Assembly: GCF_021155765.1 (NCBI RefSeq)
Contig: NC_060115.1
Span: 2,480,001 to 2,544,000 of the forward strand
Length of the DNA: 64,000 bases
Direction of reading: 5' to 3'
DNA from: Diprion similis
Taxonomy: Eukaryota; Arthropoda; Insecta; Hymenoptera; Diprionidae
In this document: positions 48,049-60,400 of the stretch, piece by piece
Numbering within the stretch: the first letter of the stretch is position 1
Layout: every line of letters starts with the position of its first letter
Made by a program: the position numbers and the translations under genes
The notes under the pieces: model-generated
The model's database searches: none
Seen by the model: the letters and a program-made list of their open reading frames with translations, nothing else
Told to the model about the DNA's origin: nothing

Positions 48049-48636
48049 ATACACTCGAAGCGGAAAACCCTCCCTCGACCCTTAATATTTCCACCGTATT
48101 TCCGAGGTCTATAACGCAGTAGGTCTCTGGCGGCAGGTGCGAGCGCGTTTCAGGCCGTTGCCGTTTACCCATTCCCGTTTGGTGTCCCGTTAATTGAATC
48201 CCCCTGCAGTAATTTAATTAGCTAGCCTCGACGCCCACCGTCCGCCCAGCAGTGGTTTCTTAACGACGTTTCGCTCGAGTGGTTTTTGAACCTCTTTGCT
48301 CTTTCCCTCTGCAAATATTCTAACAGCCTCGTTCGGGGTGAATAAAATAACCACGGTTACCCCTAAATATATTGTTTCGTATAATCGGGGCTAGCTCACA
48401 GCTTCGTTTTCCCTATTTCATCGGAAAATGTCCTTGTGACGTCAGAGCCTCGTTTTCGGCGTAATACATAACCTAAGTTCTTGGTTTTAATCGAGGCAAA
48501 TCGTTGTTATTGGGGTTTTAAATTACTCGGGTCACATGAATTAGTTAAACGTAATCAATAATAGATCTGTTCTACCATTCACACGCGGAAAAAACACGGT
48601 CAGGCTATCTATCACGTAACTTTTCACATTTTCACA

Positions 48637-48710
48637 TTTCCTACCATTCCAGTATTCTGATTGGTTGACTAAACTTTGCAAACCAATCAGAATGCTTGGA
48701 TGGTGGGAAA
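48637..48710. repeat. 30-bp inverted repeat (hairpin) with 14-base loop
   Basis: Arms 48637-48666 and 48681-48710 are complementary at about 26 of 30 positions. The inner 13 bases (ATTCTGATTGGTT and its complement) pair perfectly. The loop is GACTAAACTTTGCA. Confidence 0.8.
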
Positions 48711-49927
48711 GGGTCAGACTGCTTGTATTAGTTGCATTTTTTTCCACCAGATGACGCATTGCAAAATGACAATACCAATAATCGCCACTCGTTATTTTAA
48801 AGGCAATCGATCACGATTATGAAAAGTTTGCATATAAAAATATCAAGAAAGCAGAAAAACTGAAACGAGTCTGTACCTATACGTCGCATGTCGGAGCATG
48901 CAGACGTTACGACCCTGTAGCACTTAATTTTCCCAGATGAGAGAACGAGAGGACTCCGAGTTTTATGTATATTACACACATAGCTCCGTGTGTAAGTACG
49001 TCGTTATTGGAAATTCGATCCTCGTCCTCGGTATATATTAGGACAGTAAAAAAAATGTAATTTTGAAGAAATTTATTACACCGTATCACTTGAACCCGAA
49101 TATAAGTTGTGGTATTTGACCTCAGGTATAAGAATATCGTGTGCATGGGTATAATGCAGATTATTGTCGTGCATTTGGGATGTCGGATATTACATTATTT
49201 TATATTATAGGTAACCATATATTATACATGAAGGTATATTTATATATTATAGTTTATTCTTATTAATCTAAGCAATCACGTCTGCACACGTGTAGTTCCT
49301 TTATTTTTTCCCCGCTTTAGAATAATCATTTCTATTCATTATACGTCTGCCATTGATTCGACGAAATTTTAGATATGTAGTTGAAATACTTTAAGGATAG
49401 AAATTGACGAGAATGAACGATGAAAAGTATGAAAGGTATTAGAAAACAAAGAAACGAACCACCTGTATGCATCGTCCACTTCGCTCTGCGGCAGTGAGCT
49501 TATAAATTATCGAAAATTCCACGAACGATCCATCTTGGCCATTGCGAAGAGTGGATCTATGGACACGATGTGTCAGCGAGGCACATAAGCCCAGCTAATT
49601 TTCCTATTTTTCCCTTTTTCTCGTCGGTACTACGCGACGGCTGGGTAAATTGGAGCCATGGAGGGTCAAGGCGTGTGCGAACACGTGTAGTAACACGTCG
49701 GTGAATAGCCAGAGTCTAATAAGTAAAGTCTGGAGATAAGACGTCCACTGCCCGCTTGCAGGGGATAAGCGAGGGATGATTAATGGCCTCGTGCATCACC
49801 ACGGATGCTGTATAATGTGATTCCCGCTAAGGCTTAATCACTCTACCACGCCTTATACGTGAATCGAAATGGAGAGAATTGATCCTGGGAATTGGATGAC
49901 CCGACGATGGATAGATATGTATTAGCC

Positions 49928-50427
49928 TGGTCCTTATTTGGTGGTCAGAAAATTTTTTATTGGGACGCCCCCCCAGATGTGTTTGAAATCGTTAAAAAAA
50001 ATGTGTGTCAAGTTTCAAGTCTCTACGTCAACTGGAACACGTGCCTCTAAGCTCCGAAAGTCTTAAATGTAAAGTACATTTAGTTTTTATAATCAATTAG
50101 GTATTTCGTTTTGTATGACTTTGGTATATAAATCAAGGGACCGATTTGAAACTAGGTAGAGTTGTTGCTTGTAATTATAAAAAGAAACTCTGAAAATTTC
50201 AAAACTTTATAATTATTATTTACTTATTATAAGCCTAATAAAAAGTGACGCTATTGAGCTTATATAAAAAAGAAATAGATTATAAAATTATGATAAAATT
50301 TTGAAATTTTCAACGTTTCTTCCTATCATTATAAGCAATATCTCTGCCAAGTTTCAAATCAGTCCCACAATTTATATCAAAGTTATACGTTCCAATGAAA
50401 AATTTTCTGAACACCAAATAAGAACCA
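49928..50427. mobile_element. Foldback element with about 40-bp termini and long internal stem
   Basis: The left end reads TGGTCCTTATTTGGTGGTCA and the reverse complement of the right end reads TTGGTTCTTATTTGGTGTTCA without its first T. The match runs about 40 bases to TTGGGACG/TTGGAACG. After a left-side-only block of about 140 bases, the arms pair again for about 100 bases (both include GATTTGAAACT and GAAAATTTCAAAA). The element looks like a palindromic MITE with an insertion, or a second copy, in its left arm. It has no coding capacity. Confidence 0.7.
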
Positions 50428-53400
50428 ACTTATTACATATATATATTATAGTACATTTGCAGAAGGGATTCCGATAGAGGATCGCAAATCCGCGGAGATG
50501 CGACTTCGGCATAATCTCTATACTATGGGCTGATGTATGTGACACACACACACACACACACACACATATGATATACTTAAATATAGCTAGAATATTTGCG
50601 CCTCGGCTCAGCCCTATAGTCTACAGATCGAGGGATCTACGTCATTTTGGCGAATTCCTTGCCTCGATGTATCGCGAAATTGCGGCTGTCCGAGCGACAA
50701 TTTTCGGATAAAAGAGAAGCGGATCCTTCTTTTCTCTTGTACCGAGTTACGTCGAGCTGAAGAGGGTTCGCGAGGAGAAAGCTTATATCTTCGAATCTCC
50801 GATAGCCACGCGTAATGCCGTTTTATGGTTTTGCCAACTTTGGGAACGTGTTGCGAAGTTGGAGAGAAGATGTACAGCCGCGATATCGCGGAACTATTAT
50901 AATTTAAGTTGGGAATTGACAACGCTTTCTTCTTGGATCAATTTCCTTTCTTCCTAATCAACTTTGGCGGTGCATATTGAAATCCCAAAATCATTGCAAA
51001 CTTTTTAATTAATTTTGTCTCACAAACACTCAGGCGTTTATCAGTTTTAATATAATATACAATTTTAAGAAGCTAATCTTACGTTTTCGATGAAAAAACA
51101 CCCCCTGTAATCTGTATTATATACTGTATAAAAACCAAAGTATAGGTATACGATACTGTAAACTAATTATTATACACTTATCTCGAAAGTCTACTCTATT
51201 GTGTTTCATTTACGCCGGTACAAAAGTTTGAAGCGAGGTAGTCGCGAGGAAAAAAACGATATCATCACCATTTTCTCATCGATTATACTCCAGGTGCGAC
51301 CAAGATTTTTTTTACTCCCGCCCCCCTCCCCCATAAAGGTAATGAAAAATTGTCTCTCTAAAACGACACGCATTCAGAAATAATGCTTCAATCTATACAG
51401 ACGGTAATTTTTTTTTTATACACTGCCCTGTAAATATGATCTGCTTGCATTTTGGTAATATAAAGTGATTGTTTGTCTCGATTTTATTATACACGAACAG
51501 ATTTTGTTTAATTATACAATGTTATCATCAGAGTTAAAATTTCACTTTCAACTTATAATAGTTTCATTTTTGCAATACTTTATAAGTAACCTACAGAGGC
51601 AGAGATGGTCCGATATATCCACCGAGTGTAATATTCCTCTCTCTCTCTCTCTCTCGCAGAGATATTTCCGCAGTTAGAGATCGCGGCGGCGGAAAGTTCT
51701 GGCTTCAGGTTGCCCAGGGATTCGGACGCAATTTACATTCCCGGGACGGCGGGTCAGCGTCGGAAGAAGGTTGGTGGAAAATTAAAACGATGATTCCATT
51801 AGAGAAAAATTAACGAGAAATGAGCCGCCGGTGGAAAGAGGGGATCGTCTTCGTCCGGTTGGAATTACCGCGTGCAGCAGCGGAGCTCGAAGTGCTGCGG
51901 GAGTAATTTGGCGGGGGCGAAAAACTGGGTGGCGAGAGAAAGGGGGAGGGGGTGGCGAATTTCCCGGGGCCGCGCGAAATGCGGGATGGGAAATCTCGGC
52001 GACGGTCGGCAACAGGTGCCGCGACGCCTGGCGTCCCGACGCCTCGTGGCTGCCAAGGCAGGCGGCGGCGGTTAATTCGCGGGTGTTGCGTCGCGAAGCC
52101 GCTTCGCGAGATTAGCGAGCGCCGCTTGCGATTCGCAATTCTTATTCGCAATCGCCGGCGGTGTCCTGCCGAGGCGAGATTACGCCCAGCATCCCCTTCT
52201 CACCCCCGGTAATTAACCTCGGATGCCAGACGGACCCCGGATTATGCGACTTGAACCTCACACCCCCAGGCTGTGGGGGCGCAGCTTCGTCGTCTCCGCA
52301 GATACCGAGATCAGAATTTCGCTTTCGGGACCTGGAAAAAAAAATTCCTCGGAAGATTGAGGCAGGAAATTTAAGGATTAACTGAATCAAAAATTTTTTC
52401 AATGTTTCTTTTGATCAGAAACTTGGGTGTAGACGAAGATTTAAACCGTCTGTTAGACCAATAATTTATAATTATTGATTCGAGGCGGAGTTGACTAACG
52501 ATAAGTATAATAATTAGGTATTTCAAAAGTGCATGCGGTAATTTCTTCTCTGAAAAAAATTCTTTTTAGACGTATTTTCTTCTTGTATGAAACATGTGAT
52601 AATATTTTTGGATAAACTGAGGGTCGGAGATGTATTTTACGTTTGCGATAGGGGTTGAGAAACAATTTTCAAAGAACATTATCGTATCTGTCTAATAATA
52701 ATAATAACTATATGATTATGTTAAAATCATGACTGTAATTAATGTTTCATCGGTGGTTCTAAATCGCTTATACAAATTCGTTCTAACTATTATATCCTAA
52801 TCTACCCTTTTCTTTGAATCGATTTAAAAAAAAAAGATACCTAAAAACGATCGAATGTAATGAATATAACCGCGGATATTAAATTACAAGGTGAGGCCGC
52901 GTTCATCATTCATCGCGAGGTAAATTAAGGAAAATGAATCCACAGTAAGCAGCCTGTACTTATCGAATAACACGAATCTCGACGCTATTCATCGAGAATG
53001 CATGTATACCTATATACAGTAAACAGTTCGAGGTGTGTTATATCTGCCAGCACCTTGTTCTTTCCCGCGAACGCGATTTCCTTCCGCGCCTTTACGCATC
53101 GCAGGAGGTTTAATCAAGAAGATTGGTTCTACTGCCTTGTTTATCCGAAATCGCGCAGAATATCAGCCTTCGGCACGCAACGAGCGCGTTTCGGGGTTTC
53201 AAAGAAAGAATAATCGGAAAAACGGTGGACTCAACATCGAACCGAACGTCATCAGTGCATGGATTCGTACTTTTAACGAAACTTGAAAATTTGCCTGACA
53301 GTTTTATGGAATCGGGAGATAATCGCTTGGCTGAAAATTATGCTCCGCACAGTATTTGAAATTCCACGAAGCCGACCGGGATATGGAGGGAAACCGGATA

Positions 53401-53700
53401 TTAGGGTGACTTCTCAGAGCGCTTGCATCCTCGACGAAGGTGCTCTTATATAGCTTTTCTTATCATTATAATGCGCTGGAGGAGGTGTGTATAAACAGCC
53501 GGAGGCTCCGGGATAATTTAACGACACGAGAAGAGAGAGACTCTCTTACTCTCCTCGAGAATTTTCACACCTTTATGTTCCGGCTGATCCGGTCGTTCCG
53601 CATGGAACTCGCGGAAGAAACGCGAAATGCGAAACGCCTTTATTACGCCATGTCTATAGGTTCTACGTGTGGTTCAGCTATGCGTGGATGGATGGATATC

Positions 53701-53729
53701 CCATATACCCATATACCCATATACCCATG
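53701..53729. repeat. ATATACCC tandem repeat
   Basis: Three to four tandem copies of an 8-base unit (CCATATAC phase). Confidence 0.8.
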
Positions 53730-55724
53730 GATTCGAGGCTCGCCCGCTTTATCGTCTCTGTCATTACTGCGTAGGACACCACCCACCGCTGTTCTTGTTG
53801 TCGTTACTGTTATTACTTTGGCCGTCATTACCAGCAGCGTTATTGCACGACCCGCGAAATCCGACGGCGAGCAATGAATGGACCTACCAGTTACGTAATT
53901 TTTCTCATTCGTCGTTTGATTACTATCATGTCATAACGGGCGATGCACGCTGGGCGGGAAACAATTGCCTGGATTATTGGAGCAAACCGTTTCGACGACT
54001 GATATATGCACTCGTAGATATACTTTACATTCGTACGACTTACGTAACTATTATAGAAACTAGTTATTTCGAAGGAATTAATTAACGAAAATTATTTTCA
54101 AAACGTTGCCTTCTTTTAGCTAGCTCAGCGCGTATGTGTGCAACTGAGGGCTTTGAAACGCAGAGGAAAATATCGTCGGATGAAAAACTAGAAAGGGAGA
54201 GAGAGGGAGATAGAGAGAAACGAAAGCCTAGGGAAAGAGAATAAAAAGACTAGCATGAAACAGAATATAATAGAGAGATCTTTTGAGGCTGCGTTCACGG
54301 AGGAAAAATCTCCCCTGAGAACATATTGTACGCTACGGGAGAAAAATCGTGGTGTTTTTTTTTTTTTTATTTTTTTTTATTTTTTTTTTATTGTTGTTTT
54401 CTTTATTACGATTTGTTTTGGATCCCTTTTTAAATATCATTTCTTATTTGACTCGCTGCAACGCGGGTGCTTGGATCTGTAGGAAGAAAAACCAATTATG
54501 TTGAATGCACGTGAGTCTGAAAATGGGAAACGCGGGAACGTTATAGCAAATAAGGAAAAATTATACATGACCGTAGTGGATATGAAAACGTCAGAGCTTG
54601 TAACGAATGATTAATTGCACGAAGCGTTCAAACAGCAGCAGGTGACAAGCTCTTTCGTCTAGCTGCGACAACCCTGAACAATATGTTGCGAATCGAGGGA
54701 TGAGAGACACTTTGATTGAACGAATTGAAACACACGGATGTGTGGAGAACTCACCGACTGGCTATGGGAAATGATTTTATATTTCTCGTTGATTATATAC
54801 ACGCCGTTGAATCGCGGGGTCGCGAAAGCTGGCGGAGAAAGCTCTGCTGAAATATTATTTGCGGTGAGAAGTGAGCATCGAGAAGAGGGTAGATTCGGTT
54901 TTCAAGTCACCGCGAGTGAATCCGGGGGGAATAAGATGAGGCTATTCAAGATTTCGCCTCGTCGAGTGTTTCACATTGGACGGATTTCTCAGTCAAGCTG
55001 CTGGTGGTGGAGTATGTTTTGCTGATTTTTCCGGTGATTGGTTCTCTTGTCGGAAAAATATCGCCAAGCTTTGTTGACTTTTGTCAATTGGTTACGCGCC
55101 AGTTCTCGACATGTAACGAGATCAGTCCTCCAAAATTTTTGTCTGGATTTATTTAATATTATACGCACGAACGTTTAACAAGTACATCGATAATCAACGA
55201 GGCAGATGATTTCGAAAATAATTTTGAAAATTGAAAGAAAAACGTTCGACAATCTAGCTACGCCATAGAGAAAGAGACAGAGAGAGAAAGTATGTTTATT
55301 TGATCCTGGAGTATAACTCCCTAAGGACCACAGGCATAAATAACAAAAAAAAAAAAAGGAACTAAAAGAAAAAGAGAGAGACATCTTGCGTAGGAATACT
55401 TTGCGTGTATTTTTGCTATCGAAGAAGCCATGCCAAGTGTGCATCAGGAGAGGTGAAGAAAAAAGAAAGAAACAATAAAGGGTGGCGGGCCCGTTGGAAG
55501 AGAAGAGTAATGAAATAAAACGGGGTTACAGGAAGATACGTGTAAGGTATAGGTATATACATACATGTAAGGTGTCTGCCTGTATTCAGTGTAATAAAAT
55601 AAAAATTACGAACAAGCCGATGGAGAGGATACGCGGCGTATTTTCCGCTGTTTATTATCGTTTCCTCGCGAGTCCGCTTTTACCGAGTCGAGTGGCTTTT
55701 CCACGGGGATGCATAGACGCCCAT

Positions 55725-55747
55725 TTAGCGCATTTAGCGCATTTAGC
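55725..55747. repeat. CATTTAGCG tandem repeat
   Basis: Two full and one partial copy of a 9-base unit. Confidence 0.7.
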
Positions 55748-57400
55748 TATGACAAGGGCTGCTCCTGATCACCGGGAAACTTCGGCGCAACCCCCCCTCC
55801 ACCTGGAATTAGGAATTAGTCCCGAAATTGAATAAGTCGAGAGATCGAGACGCCGCGTCGTCGTCGTCCCGGCTCATGATAGTCCCGAAAACTTGCCAAG
55901 GTTGGATGAAAATCGCGAGGCGTCGTCGCGACGTGGAGGAGGACGTCGCTTGTTCCACTTTGCCGAACGAACGTCACTCACTCAGCCGACGCCAAGATGA
56001 CGGATGAGAGTCCGCCGCTGACGCTGATCCTTCGGCAACGGAAGAATTGTCACCTGAAAATTTTCTACCAAGGAAACGAGTTTCCGAATATTAACACAGA
56101 CCGCGGGAATTCCCTGCACGCAATTTTTCACGACATTATACAATATGAAAATTCTTTTCCTCTCCTCTCTTCTCTTTTCTTTGCTGCAATTTTATTTTAC
56201 AAAAATTTTAGCGATAGTCATGCTTTTTGTGTTCGGCTTTTTCTCGCATGTTATATCCTATCGTCCGTTCGACTGATATTTTTTACTTCTTTTTACCTTT
56301 TACATTTAATTTTTTCCAACTGCCAACAAGTTTATCCAGTTCCTAATGCTTTTGCGAAATTAAATCTTTTGCTCATTCATGATCTAAAAATTCAATTTAT
56401 TACTCCTTCTGTGTTTCCAATCGTCTTTTTCTTCCCGAACAAACTTTACGTTCTTCTGATTTTTCCAATGAAATTCGAAAATGGCGAAGCGCTCTTAATT
56501 TGAGGAAATACGGAGTACAGGTTTAGGTTAAAGGATTCCAACCGTCGAAGAATATTCGAGGAAAACGTTCAATTACTCTCTAATTCTGTTATAATTAGCT
56601 GTTACGTAATTGCAATGTTAGGCGAACAATTTTCCTGTCACACTAATCGCTGATCTGGCTGACGGATGGTCCCATTTTTTAAAACCGTACAATCGGTGGA
56701 ATTCCTGCGTTACAGAAATGGCACGAGTCAATTGCTTGTTTATAATATTTTCGGCAAAATGAATTTTCGTAGTTCGGCGCCAAACCGATTTCGATCATCT
56801 TTTCAAATTTCCACAGTTTATCCGAAATTTGCTCAAAACTAAGTCAACAGAATTTCGCGTCGTCTGCTAGTCGAGGCTTCAGCCGCTATGACGCTAAGCT
56901 ATTTCGCGGTATTCCGAAGGGTTGATTTCACGGGGGGCGAAAATACCTGCTGAGTATACCGTTGATAGGAATCTTGCACTTGTAAGCAGAACGAACAAGT
57001 TAGCGCTGTTTTATGAGACGCGGTTTTCCTTAGATTCTCTTCTTTCCTTCACCCCGGATGTTGGCAATAAAAGATCAAGACGCGATTCCTGTGGTTTGAG
57101 TCGTGAAATTCGAAGATAAAACGGAAGGTATTTCTTTTCCACTTAGATACGACTCAGACGAATGATAGAGGGGGGACAAGGTATGCAGGGATAGAATCGA
57201 AAACAGACGCCTAGCTCAGGTCTCGAATATCAATTTTCCACGAGGGTACGATTCTCTGTCATGTAAAACACAACTTCCTACAAAAGTATTATCTGTGATC
57301 AAACGAAGACATTTTTCACAATTCTCATCTCACCAGTTTAAACTAAATCGGTATAATTTTCTCGCAAAAAATTCCACCTGTCAAGGTTTTTTATGCACCT

Positions 57401-60400
57401 GTATTACGATTTCGAAAAGTAAAAGCATCGAACAATCGTTAACAATTCTTTGTACATAAATATCCGTAGCTTGTAAGATTGCGGAATTGCGTTTCGGGTT
57501 ACGTACGGCATTGGCTGCGAATAGCTTATTATACTCTCACAAGCGGAACAAGCTACAACCCGTAAGCCATAAGCTGTGTACACAAAGGCAGTAAAAAAGG
57601 CAGGCACGCGAGCAGTTTGCCTCGGAGGATGAGGAGGCGGCTTGTCAAAGAGGCTTGCTTGACTAAGGACTAAGGAAAGGCCTGGAGTTTTGGGCTGACG
57701 TCGGCATCGTTCTGCGTCCGGTGATCCTAAGCCTCGGTAATAACTTGCGGCTAATAACGAAATAACCAGGGATACAGAGCGGCTATGGGGGTGGAATGAA
57801 TACCCAGATTATACCCCGTAAATCCGCAATCTTTCGTCCTGTTGATCCGTTCTCTCCTCAAACATGATGCGGAGCTACGGATACACACCTCATCCCGATT
57901 TCATCCCGATATTATATCAAATTTCATGCCACGGGTACATGGGTGTGAAATTTTAAATAATTAAACTAAACGCTAACCGAAATTCGATATCCTTGACCCC
58001 CAGGTGGAGGGCGAATAAAACAAGAGCCAAGGAAGGCGTTGCTATTTCGATCCCTCAAAAAGATCTAGATTTGATAGTTGTAATCAATGGGATAGAATTT
58101 CCCGCCGTTATTCCCCGAAGGGTAGACTCACCCGCCTTGCACTCTTCACCCCAGGATCTCAGTCGCTTCCTAGGCTTCCGGACTTCCGCAGTAATCGACT
58201 TCGGTGTAAGGTACAAGCGAGGTCCTCGCGTGCTTTCTTACTCTTCCCGATCACAAGCACAAAAACCGGCACGCACGTTGCAGTCGGCGTGAGAGTGACG
58301 GCGAGGGCGTCGCGGCGCCCTCCTATATAACGAAGTTGAACCCCGCGCTCGCCGCCGTAGCCGTCGACGCCGCCGTCGCGACGCATGACGATATACACTC
58401 CAAGCTCCTCGTCTCCTCGGGCCAATTGCAAAACTCCTCGGGGATGCCGGTCGGCTCCCACGCCGAGAAACGGGAAGTCGTGAGATGCGACAGGCGTACA
58501 CCGATAATAATTAAAAGCTAATTGATCGGGAACAACCGTAGATCGGTGTTTAACGGGTCTTGAGCCGTTTAACGGCCGGCGCCACCCTTCGATTCCCCAA
58601 AAGCTGCAACCCCGCGAACTCCCCGAATTCTCTTTTGCCACCCCCTTCGCACGCTGCGAATATTATGCTCCGATACGGGAGGCGTTGATTAAATTCGTGT
58701 CCTCCTTTTCACGCAGGAGCGTACGTCGAAGCTGAGGGATGCACGGGGGGGGGGGGGGGGGAGGGGGGGGTGGTGGTTTGCTGTTATTTTTACACCGCGA
58801 CATTCGAACTTTAGGGTTTTAACCAGTAAAACCAATTTTTTAACCCTCTCTACTCGTCATGACGCCGTAAAAACGAATGGGCACTTCACCGTGTTAGGGC
58901 ACTTATGCGGCGGTGCCCATTATATCGATGGAAGGTGGGAAAATTTTGGCAAAACAATTACAAAACGTTGCAGTTATACGCGACGAGTCCTCTGAGAATG
59001 CAGATCTCTTGATGAAAATGTCCGATGTGATTAAGAAAATTTTTTTTTTCCAACTCTAAAAGCTCGACTGACGTTTAACGAAACGTCGATGCAATTATTT
59101 TCGGATTTCAGTCGATATGTAAGTCGTGAATTTATTGGAAAGTGTCGATATTTATAGTAAAGATTGTTAAAAATTTGCGTTAAATGAATCGAGTTTAACG
59201 TTGTGTTCGTTGTGACGAGCGGAATAAGTGCCGGTCTTACGAAACAGTAATACGAAATTTACTTCAATCTCGATTAGGTACTTCCGAAAACTGCGTGCAA
59301 TCGCCTGACGGCAGCCATAATAAATCGGTGGAGCGAGTTTGATTTTAATTAACGTTAGCATTCGTAATATGCCAGGCATTGGAGATCAAACAAGGATGTA
59401 ATATTGAAATATAGGGTAACAAATTGAAGATTTGTCAGCGTAGCCTCATTTTGACGTCCTAATTATTGCCAACATCTTGGGATTCTCCACGCTGAAAAAA
59501 TGGCGTCTTTAAACGGTTATTTGCGAATATTTGGCGATTGATTTAAATATTTTTTCTGCTGAAATTTTTTCAATATTTAAACACATGCTGATCTCGCTCC
59601 AAAGTGGAAATTTAATACGTTCATTAGAAGATGGAAATTCAGTTATTCCAGTAATTTTTTCTTCTGAATCCGTTATTTTTATCAGAGATTCTTTTGCGCC
59701 GTCTGATGTTTATCCGCAAGGGCTGAAAAAGGTGGATAAAAGGAGAAGAAGAAAAAAAAAAAAAAAAAGTTGCGATTAAATCTGTCGCGTCTTAATAACC
59801 ACTCGGAGTTGTTACTAAGTATAAATGTGTTGGTGGAAATGGTGATAACGATATAATTTTCTTCCTCCACGATCAAAGCGTCGTCGCTCGTCTCCTCGAC
59901 GCTTTGCGGAGCATCAGCGTTTCATCCAGAAACCTCAAGTGAGAATTGAGAAAAAGTAACGACAAGTTTAGCTATACAATTAACTGTCTCGAGTAGTGTT
60001 CGTGACACCAAACCACCCCCCACCCCGCCCTGCGGGATATCGGGTGTCTCGAAACTTGTGTTACTCAGTGATCTTATTCCGCAGCTTTTCACACCGTTGC
60101 GATGTCCGGGCTTACGTTACGTCACTTAATCATTGCGTAGAACAGCCTAAGGGGTCGCGAAAGAAGAAGCGGAGAAGGTCTTCGTCTTGAGAACACCAAC
60201 GCACCTCACACCTGGGACTAGAATTAGAGGCAATAAATTTTAGTGCCAGTGGGTTAGGTGACGTGCGAATTAGCCTGTTGCGTTCACTGGGTGACTGTAA
60301 GGACCACTCTGGATCACGACTCTCAGGGGTTCAACTCGCGGTACCCACCCGGTAGAATTGAATGAATCCTGCTCGTTGAGTCTGATTTAAACGGCTGATA

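Larger units (their letters stand above)
47509..49927. other. Allatostatin upstream region
   Basis: AT-rich DNA without a supported gene. It holds a MITE-like element (47773-48048) and a short hairpin with CCAAT/ATTGG boxes (48637-48710). The first 100 bases include possible leader sequence of the allatostatin transcript, with a TTTTTTCAG acceptor-like site on the minus strand about 45 bases upstream of the ATG. Confidence 0.5.
50428..57400. other. Gene-free stretch
   Basis: No exon can be supported. A (CA)n run lies at about 50541-50564, (TC)n at about 51632-51654 and a GC-rich block at about 51660-52330. Short tandem ATACCCAT units lie at 53701-53729 and CATTTAGCG units at 55725-55747. An ATG in good context at 55997 opens a 168-codon frame, but after about 18 codons it runs into AT-rich, Phe/Leu-rich sequence typical of chance. 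Confidence 0.5.

Noticed and set aside
53440-53877. 145-codon plus-strand frame
   Set aside because: It includes the ATATACCC minisatellite translated as repeated IP/YTH residues and overlaps other frames; no support.
55997-56503. 168-codon frame starting MTDESPPLTLILRQR
   Set aside because: The start context is good, but the rest is Phe/Leu/Ser-rich translation of AT-rich DNA, with no convincing donor after the first codons.
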